Origin: Sinosporangium album | GTDB taxonomy: Bacteria; Actinomycetota; Actinomycetes; Streptosporangiales; Streptosporangiaceae | Length of the DNA: 64,000 bases | Direction of reading: 5' to 3' | NCBI RefSeq assembly: GCF_900100605.1 | Contig: NZ_FNCN01000003.1 | Span: forward strand, 186,001 to 250,000 | In this document: positions 41,780-50,106 of the stretch, one piece after another | Layout of the letters: every line of letters begins with the position of its first letter | Position numbering within the stretch: the first letter of the stretch is position 1 | Translations under genes and position numbers: made by a program | The notes under the pieces: model-generated | What the model saw: the letters and a program-made list of their open reading frames with translations, nothing else | Told to the model about the DNA's origin: nothing | Database searches by the model: none

Positions 41780-42720
41780 CGGACCTCTCCAGGAGTGGAA
41801 GACCAGCGGTGATCCGGGGAAACGGGTTACGGGCCGAGCACGTTCAGGGCGAACAACGGGAAACCGCATGAGCGGTGCGGTGGAGTTCGTGTGAATCATA
41901 AGAACGCCGCAGTTCTCTGCGATAGACGAGCCTGGGAATTGATTCCGAAATTTGATCCCCCGCGGTCGGGCTCTCTGTGCGTGTCCGCCCATGGCGCATG
42001 GCATAACCGCTGGCAGTGGGCATGGCGCGGCCGTTCGGGCATGCATGTCCGATGAGCATGCGCCTTCCCTTTGCGATGCGGAGCGTGGTCGGCCGAATGC
42101 TCATTGCGGCGGCCTCCGCCCGGCGCTGCGGCGGCATATGACGGCGATTGAATGAATCGCCGATCAAACCCTTCTTGTGTGCGCGATCGAGATCTGCTTC
42201 CGGAAGCGGTGGACACACGTGAGCGATCGGGCCGGTCGAATATGGGGCGGCCCTCCCGGGGAGATGTCGGCACGGTGGCGGTCGCGGTGTTCGCGGTGTT
42301 CGCGGTGTTCTTCAAGGGGCCTGAAACCCCTGCGAACGGCGGTGGCGACGTGAGCCGTCGTGCGCGGCGAAAGGATCTGCGGCCGACTTGGGCTCTCCCC
42401 GGCCGTTCCTCCGTTGGACGCCGCCGGCAGCGGGCACGCTGGGGGCTGTGCTGCCCGAAATCTCGGCATTCGGTCGTGCAAAACCCAGCACGAACGGCAT
42501 AGCGGACAGAACCAAATCTGTCCGTCCGATGTTCTTGTTTCGGGTGCGTAGGGTTGCGCGCCGACTGGTTCTGTCGGCATTGTTGGGGAAGCCGGTGCCG
42601 GCGGGCGAGGTCAGGTCGCCCGTCGGCCCGGTCCTTTCGTGCTTCCCCGGTGGCCTTTGCCGCTCGCGGAGGCGGATGCGGCATGATTGGGGCGGGCCAC
42701 ATCCACGAACGAGGCTGACC
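41780..42720. other. Intergenic region, about 940 bases
   Basis: The region lies between the membrane protein gene and the ROK gene, divergent. No gene is recognised: frames here are arginine-rich or lack ribosome-binding sites. It contains a 9-bp tandem repeat (42281-42307) and spaced inverted repeats of GACAGAACC (42505-42513 and 42567-42575), possibly operators for the ROK protein. An unannotated RNA cannot be excluded. Confidence 0.45.
42281..42307. repeat. Three tandem 9-bp repeats (KTCGCGGTG)
   Basis: GTCGCGGTG, TTCGCGGTG and TTCGCGGTG lie head to tail in the long region upstream of the ROK gene, close in sequence to the array at 41330-41356. Confidence 0.7.
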
Positions 42721-43956
42721 TTGATCACTTCTGCGAGGGGGCCGCGCCCCGCGGACTTCACCGACGTCCGGGTCACCAATCTGTCGGTCGTGCTCCGTTT
42801 CGTCAGAGAGCACGCCCCCTGTTCGCGTGCCGACATCGCCGCCATGACCGGACTCAACAAGGCCACGGTGTCGAGCCTCGTGGCCGATCTGATGGACCGG
42901 GGGATGCTGCGCGAGATCGGCCTGACGGAGAACCGTGTCGGCCGCCCCGCCACGATGATCGTCCTTGACGGAGCGCCGTTCTCCGCCGTCGGCATCGAGA
43001 TCAACGTCGACTACCTGACCGCCGTGGTCATCGACCTCGCGGGAGAACGCCTGCTGTCGTGGCGCCGTTTCTTCCCCGGCACCGACGCCGTGGCCGACGA
43101 GGCCGTATCGGAGGTCGCGGGGCTCGCCCGGCGCGTGGTCAACCGCATGTCCAGAGAGGGACGCCAGGTCCTCGGCCTGGCGGTGGCCGTGCCGGGACTG
43201 GTCGACATGCGCGGTGCCGTACGGCTCGCGCCCAACCTCGGCTGGACCGACGTCGACCTCTACGGCGACCTGCGCAGGGCGCTGCGCGAACCGGAGTTCC
43301 CCGTCGAGGTGGAGAATGACGCCAACTTCGCCGCCATGGCCGAGCAGCGGTTCGGCGCCTTCAACGGCGCCCAGAACCTCGTCTACCTGACCGGGGAGAT
43401 CGGCGTCGGCGCGGGCGTCGTGCTCGACGGGCGGCTCCGCCGGGGCGGACGGGGATACGGCGGTGAACTGGGTCACGTGCAGATCGACCCCGAGGGGCAC
43501 TCGTGCCGCTGCGGTCGTGTCGGATGCCTGGAGGCCGTCGCGGGCATCGGCGCCGTTCTCGACCGCGCGGTCGCCTCACCCACCGAGATCGAGCCTGAGA
43601 TCGCCCAGATCGTACGGCTGGCGCACGCCGGAGACAGGGCCACGCTCGCCAGGCTCCACCGCGTGGCCCGCGACCTCGGGCGCGGTGTGGCGATCCTGTC
43701 CAACCTGCTGAACCCCGAAGTGGTGATCCTCGGCGGCTACTACGTGCCGCTCGCGCCCTTCATGCTGGCCACCGTCGAGGAGGAGGTGCGCCTGCGCACG
43801 ATCGCCCCGGACACCGGCGGGTTGCGCATCGCCGCTTCCACCCTGGGGCACGACGCCGCGGCGCTCGGGGCGGCCGGCCGGGTGCTCGACGGCGTCGACT
43901 CGGGCCGCTTGCCCCCATCGCGCGTGGTGCCGGAGCCGCTCCCGGAACGCGCCTGA
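42721..43956 (+). CDS. ROK family transcriptional regulator
   Basis: A 411-residue ROK-type repressor. An N-terminal winged helix (VLRFVREHAPCSRADIAAM, then TGLNKATVSSLVADLMDRGM) precedes the sugar-kinase-like fold: GIEINVDYLTAVVIDLAG, the ExGH-like GGELGHVQID, and the zinc motif CRCGRVGCLEAVAG. Such proteins respond to sugars or phosphosugars (XylR/NagC type), but no sugar genes are adjacent, so the effector is unknown. TTG 42721 was chosen because GAGG lies six bases upstream and the length to the HTH fits the family; ATG 42676 would add 15 residues. Possible operators lie 150-220 bases upstream. Confidence 0.9.
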   Translation: MITSARGPRPADFTDVRVTNLSVVLRFVREHAPCSRADIAAMTGLNKATVSSLVADLMDRGMLREIGLTENRVGRPATMIVLDGAPFSAVGIEINVDYLTAVVIDLAGERLLSWRRFFPGTDAVADEAVSEVAGLARRVVNRMSREGRQVLGLAVAVPGLVDMRGAVRLAPNLGWTDVDLYGDLRRALREPEFPVEVENDANFAAMAEQRFGAFNGAQNLVYLTGEIGVGAGVVLDGRLRRGGRGYGGELGHVQIDPEGHSCRCGRVGCLEAVAGIGAVLDRAVASPTEIEPEIAQIVRLAHAGDRATLARLHRVARDLGRGVAILSNLLNPEVVILGGYYVPLAPFMLATVEEEVRLRTIAPDTGGLRIAASTLGHDAAALGAAGRVLDGVDSGRLPPSRVVPEPLPERA

Positions 43957-43982
43957 CGGCACGCGATCCCGGGGCCGTGCCG
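43957..43982 (+). terminator. Weak hairpin after the ROK gene
   Basis: CGGCACG (43957-43963) can pair with CGTGCCG (43976-43982) across a 12-base loop, directly past the ROK stop. There is no T-run. Confidence 0.35.
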
Positions 43983-44117
43983 ACTGCGTCGGCTGCGTCT
44001 GCCGTACCGGGTTGCGCCGGCTGTGCCGTACGGCACGCGCCCGGCGGGGCGCTCCGCGCCCGAGGGGCTGGGTCTCCCGCGCCCGGGAGCCTCGGGGCGT
44101 CGGCGCCCGTCAGCGGG

Positions 44118-44756
44118 TCAGGCCCGCTGGAGGGCGGTGCCGCGCGCGAGCTCGACGGCCCGCTCGTGGGCGGCGGCCAGCGACACCGCGGCCTGCTCGC
44201 GAAGGTCCGCCATCGCGGGGTTGGTGTCGGCGAGGGTGAGCTCAGGCATGATCACCTGGAGGTCGAGGCCGAAGACCTCGACCAGCACCTTGCGCAGCCA
44301 CGGGTCGGCGAAGTCCCAGCCCTCCTTGGGCGTGCCGGGGCCGTACGCCCCGCCCCTGCTGGCGATCAGGAATGCGGGCCGCCCGTAGAGCGGGCCCTCC
44401 TCGGGGGTGAAGCCGACGGTGCGCCCGCCGACCAGCACGTGGTCGAGCCACGCCTTGAAGGTGGTGGGCGCCGCCCAGTTGTACATCGGGACCGCGAACA
44501 GGTAGGCGTCGGCGGCCAGCATCTCCTTGACGAGCTCCTCCTGGACGGATGCGGCGGCCTTCTGCTCGGCCGTGTGGCCGGCGGGGTCGCTGAACCGGGC
44601 GGCGATCAGGTTTCCGGAGAGGTGGGGGACCGGGTTGCTGCCCACGTCCCGATAGGTCACGTCGCCGTCCCAGTGCTGTCGGAACGTCTCGGCCACGGCG
44701 CGGGAGACCGAGCCGGTCATCGCGGCGGCCGCGTCGATGTGCAGAAGGCGAGGCAT
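44118..44756 (-). CDS. azoR: FMN-dependent NADH-azoreductase / flavodoxin-fold quinone reductase
   Basis: A 212-residue flavodoxin-like oxidoreductase of the AcpD/AzoR family. The N-terminal strand-loop PRLLHIDAAAAMTGSVSR binds FMN phosphate, AVPMYNWAAPTTFKAWLDHV is the family's second FMN contact, and LIASRGGAYGPGTPKEGWD the third. It reduces quinones or azo compounds with NAD(P)H and probably protects against electrophiles. ATG 44756 has GGAGG five bases upstream. It is divergent from a MarR regulator across a 106-base promoter region with inverted repeats, the usual pairing for electrophile-responsive control. Confidence 0.88.
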   Translation of the reverse strand: MPRLLHIDAAAAMTGSVSRAVAETFRQHWDGDVTYRDVGSNPVPHLSGNLIAARFSDPAGHTAEQKAAASVQEELVKEMLAADAYLFAVPMYNWAAPTTFKAWLDHVLVGGRTVGFTPEEGPLYGRPAFLIASRGGAYGPGTPKEGWDFADPWLRKVLVEVFGLDLQVIMPELTLADTNPAMADLREQAAVSLAAAHERAVELARGTALQRA

Positions 44757-44780
44757 GAGATCCTCCATTGAAGTGTTGGG

Positions 44781-44843
44781 GCAGATCGTCTGCTGAACAG
44801 ATTGTCCTCAGGGCAGGTAGTCTGTCAAATCAATCATCTGCCC
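44781..44843. promoter_or_regulatory. Candidate MarR operators between azoR and marR genes
   Basis: Two inverted repeats are visible: GCAGA-N3-TCTGC at 44781-44793, and a wider GGGCAGGT/ATCTGCCC pair at 44811-44818 and 44836-44843. On the minus strand TTGACA followed 16 bases later by GACAAT could be the azoR promoter. On the plus strand TATGAT (44851-44856) is a good -10 box for the MarR gene. The sites are placed to let MarR block both. Confidence 0.6.
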
Positions 44844-44862
44844 GTGTGGTTATGATGAGGTC

Positions 44863-45390
44863 ATGAACAACGATCGGTCGTGCTCCCTCCCCGCGGGACT
44901 GGAGACCGATGTCGGGTGGCTTCTCGGCCAGACCTTCCACGCCTACAACACCACCACCCAGCGCGTCATGGCGGAGTTCCCCGCCGCACACCGGGGCTAC
45001 ATGCTGGTGTCGGCCGCCGTCCACGAAAGCGCGCGCAACCAGATCGAAATGGCACGCCAGCTCGGTGTCGACCGCTCCGTCATGGTCAACCTTGTCGACG
45101 AACTGGAGCGGGAGGGGCTGGTCGAGCGGCGGCCCGACCCCACCGATCGCAGAAACCGCCTCATCGCCGCCACCGAGCAGGGCCGCGAGCGGCTTGCGTG
45201 CTCCCTCGCCGCGATCAGGCGGGCCGAGGAGGAGCTTCTGGCCCCTCTTGAGGAGCACGAGAAGAGGGCCTTCCGCGAGATGCTCCGCAGGATCGTCGCC
45301 CGCGGCGTTCCCGAGGAGGCGCGGCACGCCGCCTGCGCCGCCGCCGAGACGGGCGATGACCGCCTGGTGGGCACCGATAGGCACCGATAG
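44863..45390 (+). CDS. MarR family transcriptional regulator
   Basis: A 175-residue winged-helix regulator. The core QIEMARQLGVDRSVMVNLVDEL is the recognition helix region, and REGLVERRPDPTDRRNRLIA is the MarR wing with its conserved Asp/Arg residues. It is divergent from azoR, whose expression it probably represses until a quinone or other electrophile binds. ATG 44863 follows a TATGAT -10 box by six bases, so the mRNA may be leaderless, though GAGGT just upstream could also serve. The last codons (GTDRHR) lie inside a 10-bp tandem repeat, so the C-terminus may vary between strains. Confidence 0.9.
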   Translation: MNNDRSCSLPAGLETDVGWLLGQTFHAYNTTTQRVMAEFPAAHRGYMLVSAAVHESARNQIEMARQLGVDRSVMVNLVDELEREGLVERRPDPTDRRNRLIAATEQGRERLACSLAAIRRAEEELLAPLEEHEKRAFREMLRRIVARGVPEEARHAACAAAETGDDRLVGTDRHR

Positions 45391-45417
45391 GCGCCGATAG
45401 GCGCCGATAGGCGCCGA
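45371..45417 (+). repeat. Tandem 10-bp repeat (GCRCCGATAG) at the 3' end of the MarR gene
   Basis: Four full copies (GCACCGATAG twice, GCGCCGATAG twice) and a partial fifth lie head to tail. The second copy supplies the MarR stop codon. Confidence 0.9.
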
Positions 45418-45686
45418 GCCTGTGGGCTGTGTCGGGGGGCGCTGCGCCTGCGCGCCTCGCAATGATGTGAGTCCGGTCGGAGCCCGCTCTCTTCGCGAGT
45501 GATTCTCGTGTGCGCGGCTGGGAGCGCTCCCGTGATGACCGCGCCGCGTCGGCCGGGTGGGGACCCTCATCCACGGCTCCCGGCGGTCCGGGGCTTTTGC
45601 GCGGCGGACTCTGGGGAAGATGTCAGGCAGTTCTACGCGTCGCCCCGCCGCCCGGCGCGGACCCGGGTGGGGAAGCAGGAGTTTTC

Positions 45687-46247
45687 ATGCCGCATATTTC
45701 CCTTAAGTCGGACGAACCTGGCATCAACGGACTTTTCCGGTACCGGCCGGAGACGGCCCGACCGCTCGCGGACCTGGCCGAGGTGCTGCTGCGCGGTGAC
45801 AGCACCCTGTCGCGGGGAGAGCGGGAGCTGATCGCGACATATGTGTCGTCGCTCAACGAGTGCCGGTTCTGCTCGAACTCCCACGCCGCCTTCGCCGCCG
45901 CCCAGCTTCCCGGCGGCATCGAGCTGGTGGACCAGGTACGGTCCGACCCGGACGGCGCGCCGATCAGCGCCAAGCTCCGGGCTCTGTTGGTGGTGGCGGC
46001 AGCCGTACAGCGCGGCGGGCCGCACGTCACCACGGCCGATGTCGACGCGGCCAGGGCGGTCGGCGCGACGGAGATGGAGATCCACGACACCGTGCTGATC
46101 GCTGCGGCGTTCTGCATGTTCAACCGATACGTCGATGGATTGGGAACCGTGGCTCCCGCCGACAGGTCCGCCTATGCGGCCATGGCCGAGCAGATCGTCG
46201 ACCAGGGTTACAGCGCCGTCGTCCCGGAGTCCCAGCCCGCGGGATGA
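45687..46247 (+). CDS. AhpD-like carboxymuconolactone decarboxylase family protein
   Basis: A 186-residue all-helical protein with the alkylhydroperoxidase motif E58-C59-x2-C62-x3-H66 (NECRFCSNSHAAF), the redox and proton-relay residues of AhpD. The opening RYRPETARPLADLAEVLLRG and later DTVLIAAAFCMFNRYVDGLG are typical of peroxidase-related CMD proteins. It probably reduces peroxides using a thiol partner. ATG 45687 has AGGAG six bases upstream. It is convergent with the DoxX-like gene across a 34-bp palindrome. Confidence 0.88.
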   Translation: MPHISLKSDEPGINGLFRYRPETARPLADLAEVLLRGDSTLSRGERELIATYVSSLNECRFCSNSHAAFAAAQLPGGIELVDQVRSDPDGAPISAKLRALLVVAAAVQRGGPHVTTADVDAARAVGATEMEIHDTVLIAAAFCMFNRYVDGLGTVAPADRSAYAAMAEQIVDQGYSAVVPESQPAG

Positions 46248-46272
46248 GCCGGGCGACTTCTCGCCGTTGGAG

Positions 46273-46306
46273 GGAGCCCCGGCGCCGGGCCCGGCGCCGG
46301 GGCTCC
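46273..46306. terminator. Perfect 34-bp palindrome between convergent genes
   Basis: Bases 46273-46289 are the exact reverse complement of 46290-46306, with no spacer. It lies between the AhpD-like stop (46247) and the DoxX-like stop (46313), so a bidirectional terminator is likely; the tip of the hairpin would open into a small loop. Confidence 0.8.
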
Positions 46307-46312
46307 GGCAGC

Positions 46313-47206
46313 TCACTTCCGGTCGTCGCTTGAGCCGGCGACCAAGGTGTCGCCCGTGCTCGCCCCGCCGGGCGAGGCCCGGCGCGTGCGCGGCGCCCGC
46401 TTGGGCTTGGCGGGTGGGGCGATCGGCTGGGTGTCCCCGGCCGGCCGAGCGGGGACCGGATCCGCCTGCGAGGCGCCCGGCGCGTCCGTGGGCTGCGGCG
46501 GTGCGAGCGGTGCGGGCGGTGCGGGCGGTGCGGGCGGTGCGGGCGGTGCGAGTGGTGCGGGCGGTGCGGGCGGTGCGAGCGGTGCGGTGGGCCCGCTCGG
46601 CGGTGCCTCACCGGAGTCGGCCGGGTCGCGTTGCCCCTCCTGCGGTCCGGCCGACCGGGCGGGCTCGGTCTCGCGCGGCGCGGCGTCCGCGGATTCCGGG
46701 GCGGCGGGCCACTGCGGCTGTGCCGTACGGTGTGGGCGCAGTGCGTCGATGACCTCGTCGGCCTCGGCCTCGGGGGAGAGGTCGCGCGGCTCCTCGGGGC
46801 CGCGGCGCCGGAATACGACCATGTGGTCGACCGACAGGCGTCCCGCGCCCACGACGGCGAGCAGGATGGAGGCGGCGCCGAGGGCCACGATGAGGTTGAC
46901 GTGGCCGCCCGCGAGCGGCTGGGCGGTGTCGCCCGTCGCGAGGGAGAAGACCGCGGCGTGCTCGGCGAACAGGACGAGGCCGACCACGGGTACGAGCAGG
47001 CCCACGATGAGGAGCGCCCCGCCTATGAGCTCGACGAGCATGGTGAGGGCGGCCCACACGCCGGGCAGCGGCGCGCCGATCTCGGCGAAGGAGGCTCCGG
47101 TGCTGATGAGGCCGGCTTCGAGCTTGCCCCAGCCGTTGGCGATGAAGATGCCGCCGATTCCTATGCGGGCCGCGAGCGCTGCGATATCACGGAAGGTTCG
47201 TCGCAC
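46313..47206 (-). CDS. DoxX family membrane protein with proline-rich C-terminal tail
   Basis: About 297 residues. The N-terminal 140 residues are a DoxX/SURF4-type four-helix domain (IGIGGIFIANGWGKLEAGL, AALTMLVELIGGALLIVGLL, VGLVLFAEHAAVFSLATG, LIVALGAASILLAVVGAGRL). The rest is a long cytoplasmic tail, acidic then Pro/Ala-rich, with an (A/L)PP repeat around residues 205-240, ending in a basic KPKRAPRTRRAS stretch. DoxX proteins are linked to redox balance or thiosulfate/quinone chemistry in some organisms; the role here is unknown. GTG 47206 was chosen by family alignment; its ribosome-binding site is weak. Confidence 0.82.
   Translation of the reverse strand: MRRTFRDIAALAARIGIGGIFIANGWGKLEAGLISTGASFAEIGAPLPGVWAALTMLVELIGGALLIVGLLVPVVGLVLFAEHAAVFSLATGDTAQPLAGGHVNLIVALGAASILLAVVGAGRLSVDHMVVFRRRGPEEPRDLSPEAEADEVIDALRPHRTAQPQWPAAPESADAAPRETEPARSAGPQEGQRDPADSGEAPPSGPTAPLAPPAPPAPLAPPAPPAPPAPPAPLAPPQPTDAPGASQADPVPARPAGDTQPIAPPAKPKRAPRTRRASPGGASTGDTLVAGSSDDRK
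46498..46590. repeat. 9-bp tandem repeat within the DoxX-like gene
   Basis: About ten copies of a GGTGCGRGC unit encode the Ala-Pro-Pro/Leu repeat of the C-terminal tail on the minus strand. Such in-frame repeats often change copy number. Confidence 0.8.
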
Positions 47207-47504
47207 GGTGTTCAATCCGTCCGCTTGATGGTGATATGTCTTGTACGAGGCTGACGGTAGTTGAATGGCTTCACAAAGGAGTCTGAAACGTCGAAAGGTG
47301 CCCACCTCCCGGCATTCGTCGCGGATAATGCCAAGTCAGGTACGGCAGGAGCCGTACCCGAGGTCGGGCGGATTCGTATCCGCCCACGGATCCCATTCCC
47401 CGCCGGGGGCGGGCGGACCGCTCCCTCATGGACAGAGCCGCGTGTCGGGGACGCCCAATCGCCGCCTGAGTGCGGTATAACCGGGGGCGGACCGGGGAGG
47501 CTTG

Positions 47505-49844
47505 ATGCGTGACTCCGACAGGGCCCGGCCGGCGGGGCACGCCGCGGCACGGGATCTGTTCGAACAGATACGGCGGCGTTATTTCGAGCTATCCCCGACG
47601 GCGAGAAGGCTGATCTACGTCGGAGCCGGGGCCGCCGCCCTCGCGCTCACCATCGTGACGGGCTGGCCCTTCCTCCCCGCGCTCGTGGTCACGGTCGTGC
47701 TGATGGCCTTCGCCGCGTTGACCTTACGCTTCCCGAGGGCCGCCGCGACGGTGCTGGTACTCGGCGCCTGGGCCATGCTGCTGCCCGTCTTCACGCTGGC
47801 CTTCGGCCGGAATTCCTCCGTACCGCTGCTGCTCATGATCGTCGGCCTGCCCGTGGCGGCGGTCGCCCACCTCATCCGGTGGGTGCCTCCATGGCTCACC
47901 ACGCTGACGGCTCTGCTCGCCACTGCCGCGATCGCCCTCGGGCTCTCACCCCTGTCGGCCACCGCGGCGCTGTGGGGCGGCTGCGCCGGCGCGGTCGCGG
48001 TGCTCGTCTTCCGCTTCCTCCAGGCGCGCCGGGTCAAGGCCGCGCTCACGGCCGGCGAGCAGCAGGTCCGCGTGCGCGTGCGGGGTGGCGGCACCGCGGC
48101 CCAGGCCGCCGCCGACCCGGGGCAGGGGCCCCCGCCGATCTCGGTGGAGGAAGCCCTCGGCGAGCTGGAGGGCATGGTCGGGCTCGCCCCCGTCAAAGAG
48201 CAGATGCGCTCGATCGCGGCCTCCATCGAGGCCGCGCGGCTGCGGGCCGAGGCCGGTTACACCACCGAGCCGCCGATGCGGCACTTCGTGTTCGCCGGGC
48301 CGCCGGGCACCGGCAAGACCAGCGTGGCGCGCTCGGTCGCCAAGATCTTCTACGCCTTCGGCCTGCTTTCGACCCCCTATGTCGTCGAGGCCCAGCGGGC
48401 CGACCTCGTCGGGGAGTTCCTCGGGGCGACCGCCATCAAGACCAACGAGCTGATCGACCGGGCCATCGGCGGCGTGCTGTTCATCGACGAGGCGTACAGC
48501 CTCATCAACTCCTCCGACGGCCAGCCCGACCGCTTCGGGGCCGAAGCCGTACAGACCCTTCTCAAGCGCGCCGAGGACGACCGCAACCGGCTGATCATCA
48601 TCCTGGCGGGCTATGAGAAGGAGATGGCGGCGTTCCTGTCGTCCAACCCCGGACTGGCCTCGCGTTTCTCCACCAGGATCACGTTCCCGACCTATTCCCC
48701 GGACGAGCTGCTCAGCGTCACGGACCTGATCCAGCGGCGGCGCGGCGACCGCATGCCCGCGGACGCGCGCCCGGCGCTGCTGAGCCACTACGACGACGTC
48801 CACCGCAGGGCGGTCATCGACGAGCTGGGCAACGCACGCTTCGCCCGCAGTCTGGCCGAGGCGGCGGCGCAGGCCCGCGATGTGCGGGTCGTGGGCGGCG
48901 GGGGTTCCCCGACGACCGAGGACCTTGTCACCACCACCGCGGCCGATTTCGCCAAGGCGTTCCATGAGCTGACCGCCCGCTTCCGGGGCGACCAGGCCGT
49001 CCCGACGCTGGAGGAGGCGCTGGCCGATCTCGACGCCATGGCGGGGCTGGAGCCCGTCAAGCGCCAGGTCCGCGCGATCGCGGCTCAGCTCAGGGTGGCC
49101 AGGATGCGGCAGGAGCAGGGGCTGCCCACGCCACCCCAGTCACGGCATTTCGTGTTCGTCGGGCCGCCCGGCACGGGCAAGACCAGCGTCGCCCGCGTCC
49201 TCGGCCGGGTCTTCGCCGCGCTCGGCCTCCTCACCCGGCCCGACGTGGTCGAAGGCCAGCGGGCCGACCTCGTCGGCCAGCACCTCGGGGCGACCGCCAT
49301 CAAGACCAACGCCCTGGTCGACCGGGCCATCGGGGGTGTGCTGTTCATCGACGAGGCGTACAGCCTGATCAACCCCGGCTACGCCGGGGGAGACGCCTTC
49401 GGGGCCGAAGCCGTACAGACCCTGCTCAAGCGGGCGGAGGACGACCGGGACCGGTTGGTGATCGTCCTCGCGGGCTACGAGCGGGAGATGGACGGCCTGC
49501 TCGCCACCAATCCCGGGCTCACCAGCCGGTTCAACCAGCGGATCAAGTTCCCGTCGTACTCGCCGGACGAGCTCACCGAGATCGCCGTCGTCTGCGCGCG
49601 GCGCGCGGGCGACAGGTTCGACCCCTCCGCCCTGAACGACCTCGCCGAGGTGTTCACGTGGGTGTGCGGGGAGAGGCTCATCGACGGGCTCGGCAACGGA
49701 AGGTTCGCCCGTTCGCTGTTCGAACGGTCCGCCATGCGCCGCGACGTACGGCTGGCGGCCTGCGGGGACACGGCCAGCGCCGAAGAGCTCACCACCATCA
49801 CCAGCGCCGACGTGCGGGCGGCCGTGGAGGAGCTCTCCGCGTAG
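47505..49844 (+). CDS. Membrane-anchored protein with two CbbX/SpoVK-type AAA+ domains
   Basis: A 779-residue ATPase. Residues 35-175 hold about five hydrophobic segments, followed by a linker and two homologous AAA+ modules. Module 1: Walker A GPPGTGKT (265-272), Walker B VLFIDE (324-329), arginine-finger SRF (386-388). Module 2: Walker A 553-560, Walker B 612-617, SRF 674-676. Both carry the CbbX/CfxQ-like QRADLVGxxLGATAIKTN and GAEAVQTLLKRAEDDR segments. Relatives remodel protein complexes (Rubisco activase CbbX, ESX EccA), but no Rubisco or ESX genes are nearby. ATG 47505 has GGAGG four bases upstream. It is apparently monocistronic. Confidence 0.88.
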   Translation: MRDSDRARPAGHAAARDLFEQIRRRYFELSPTARRLIYVGAGAAALALTIVTGWPFLPALVVTVVLMAFAALTLRFPRAAATVLVLGAWAMLLPVFTLAFGRNSSVPLLLMIVGLPVAAVAHLIRWVPPWLTTLTALLATAAIALGLSPLSATAALWGGCAGAVAVLVFRFLQARRVKAALTAGEQQVRVRVRGGGTAAQAAADPGQGPPPISVEEALGELEGMVGLAPVKEQMRSIAASIEAARLRAEAGYTTEPPMRHFVFAGPPGTGKTSVARSVAKIFYAFGLLSTPYVVEAQRADLVGEFLGATAIKTNELIDRAIGGVLFIDEAYSLINSSDGQPDRFGAEAVQTLLKRAEDDRNRLIIILAGYEKEMAAFLSSNPGLASRFSTRITFPTYSPDELLSVTDLIQRRRGDRMPADARPALLSHYDDVHRRAVIDELGNARFARSLAEAAAQARDVRVVGGGGSPTTEDLVTTTAADFAKAFHELTARFRGDQAVPTLEEALADLDAMAGLEPVKRQVRAIAAQLRVARMRQEQGLPTPPQSRHFVFVGPPGTGKTSVARVLGRVFAALGLLTRPDVVEGQRADLVGQHLGATAIKTNALVDRAIGGVLFIDEAYSLINPGYAGGDAFGAEAVQTLLKRAEDDRDRLVIVLAGYEREMDGLLATNPGLTSRFNQRIKFPSYSPDELTEIAVVCARRAGDRFDPSALNDLAEVFTWVCGERLIDGLGNGRFARSLFERSAMRRDVRLAACGDTASAEELTTITSADVRAAVEELSA

Positions 49845-50106
49845 GGGCCGCCGTTCCCCTGCGGGTCGGCCGGTCTGATGTGGGCTTTTCGGTCGAACGT
49901 AACCGGGGAAGTTGGCGCTCCTGTTGAGGGGCAGGCCGCGGGCTTTAGGCATGCTTTAGGGCTGCTACCTGCGGAATTATGCGCCGGATTTGCTTACGGC
50001 AAATGCCGACACACCCTCTGATTGGGAAGTCTGCCCCTCCTGGACATCGCATGATGTAGCAGTATGGCTACACTCCGTGGGGGTTGGAGGGGGCGAGGGG
50101 TTGGTG

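Noticed and set aside
46498-46590. CRISPR-like repeat array
   Set aside because: The repeat is a 9-bp unit with no spacers and lies in frame inside a proline-rich coding tail.
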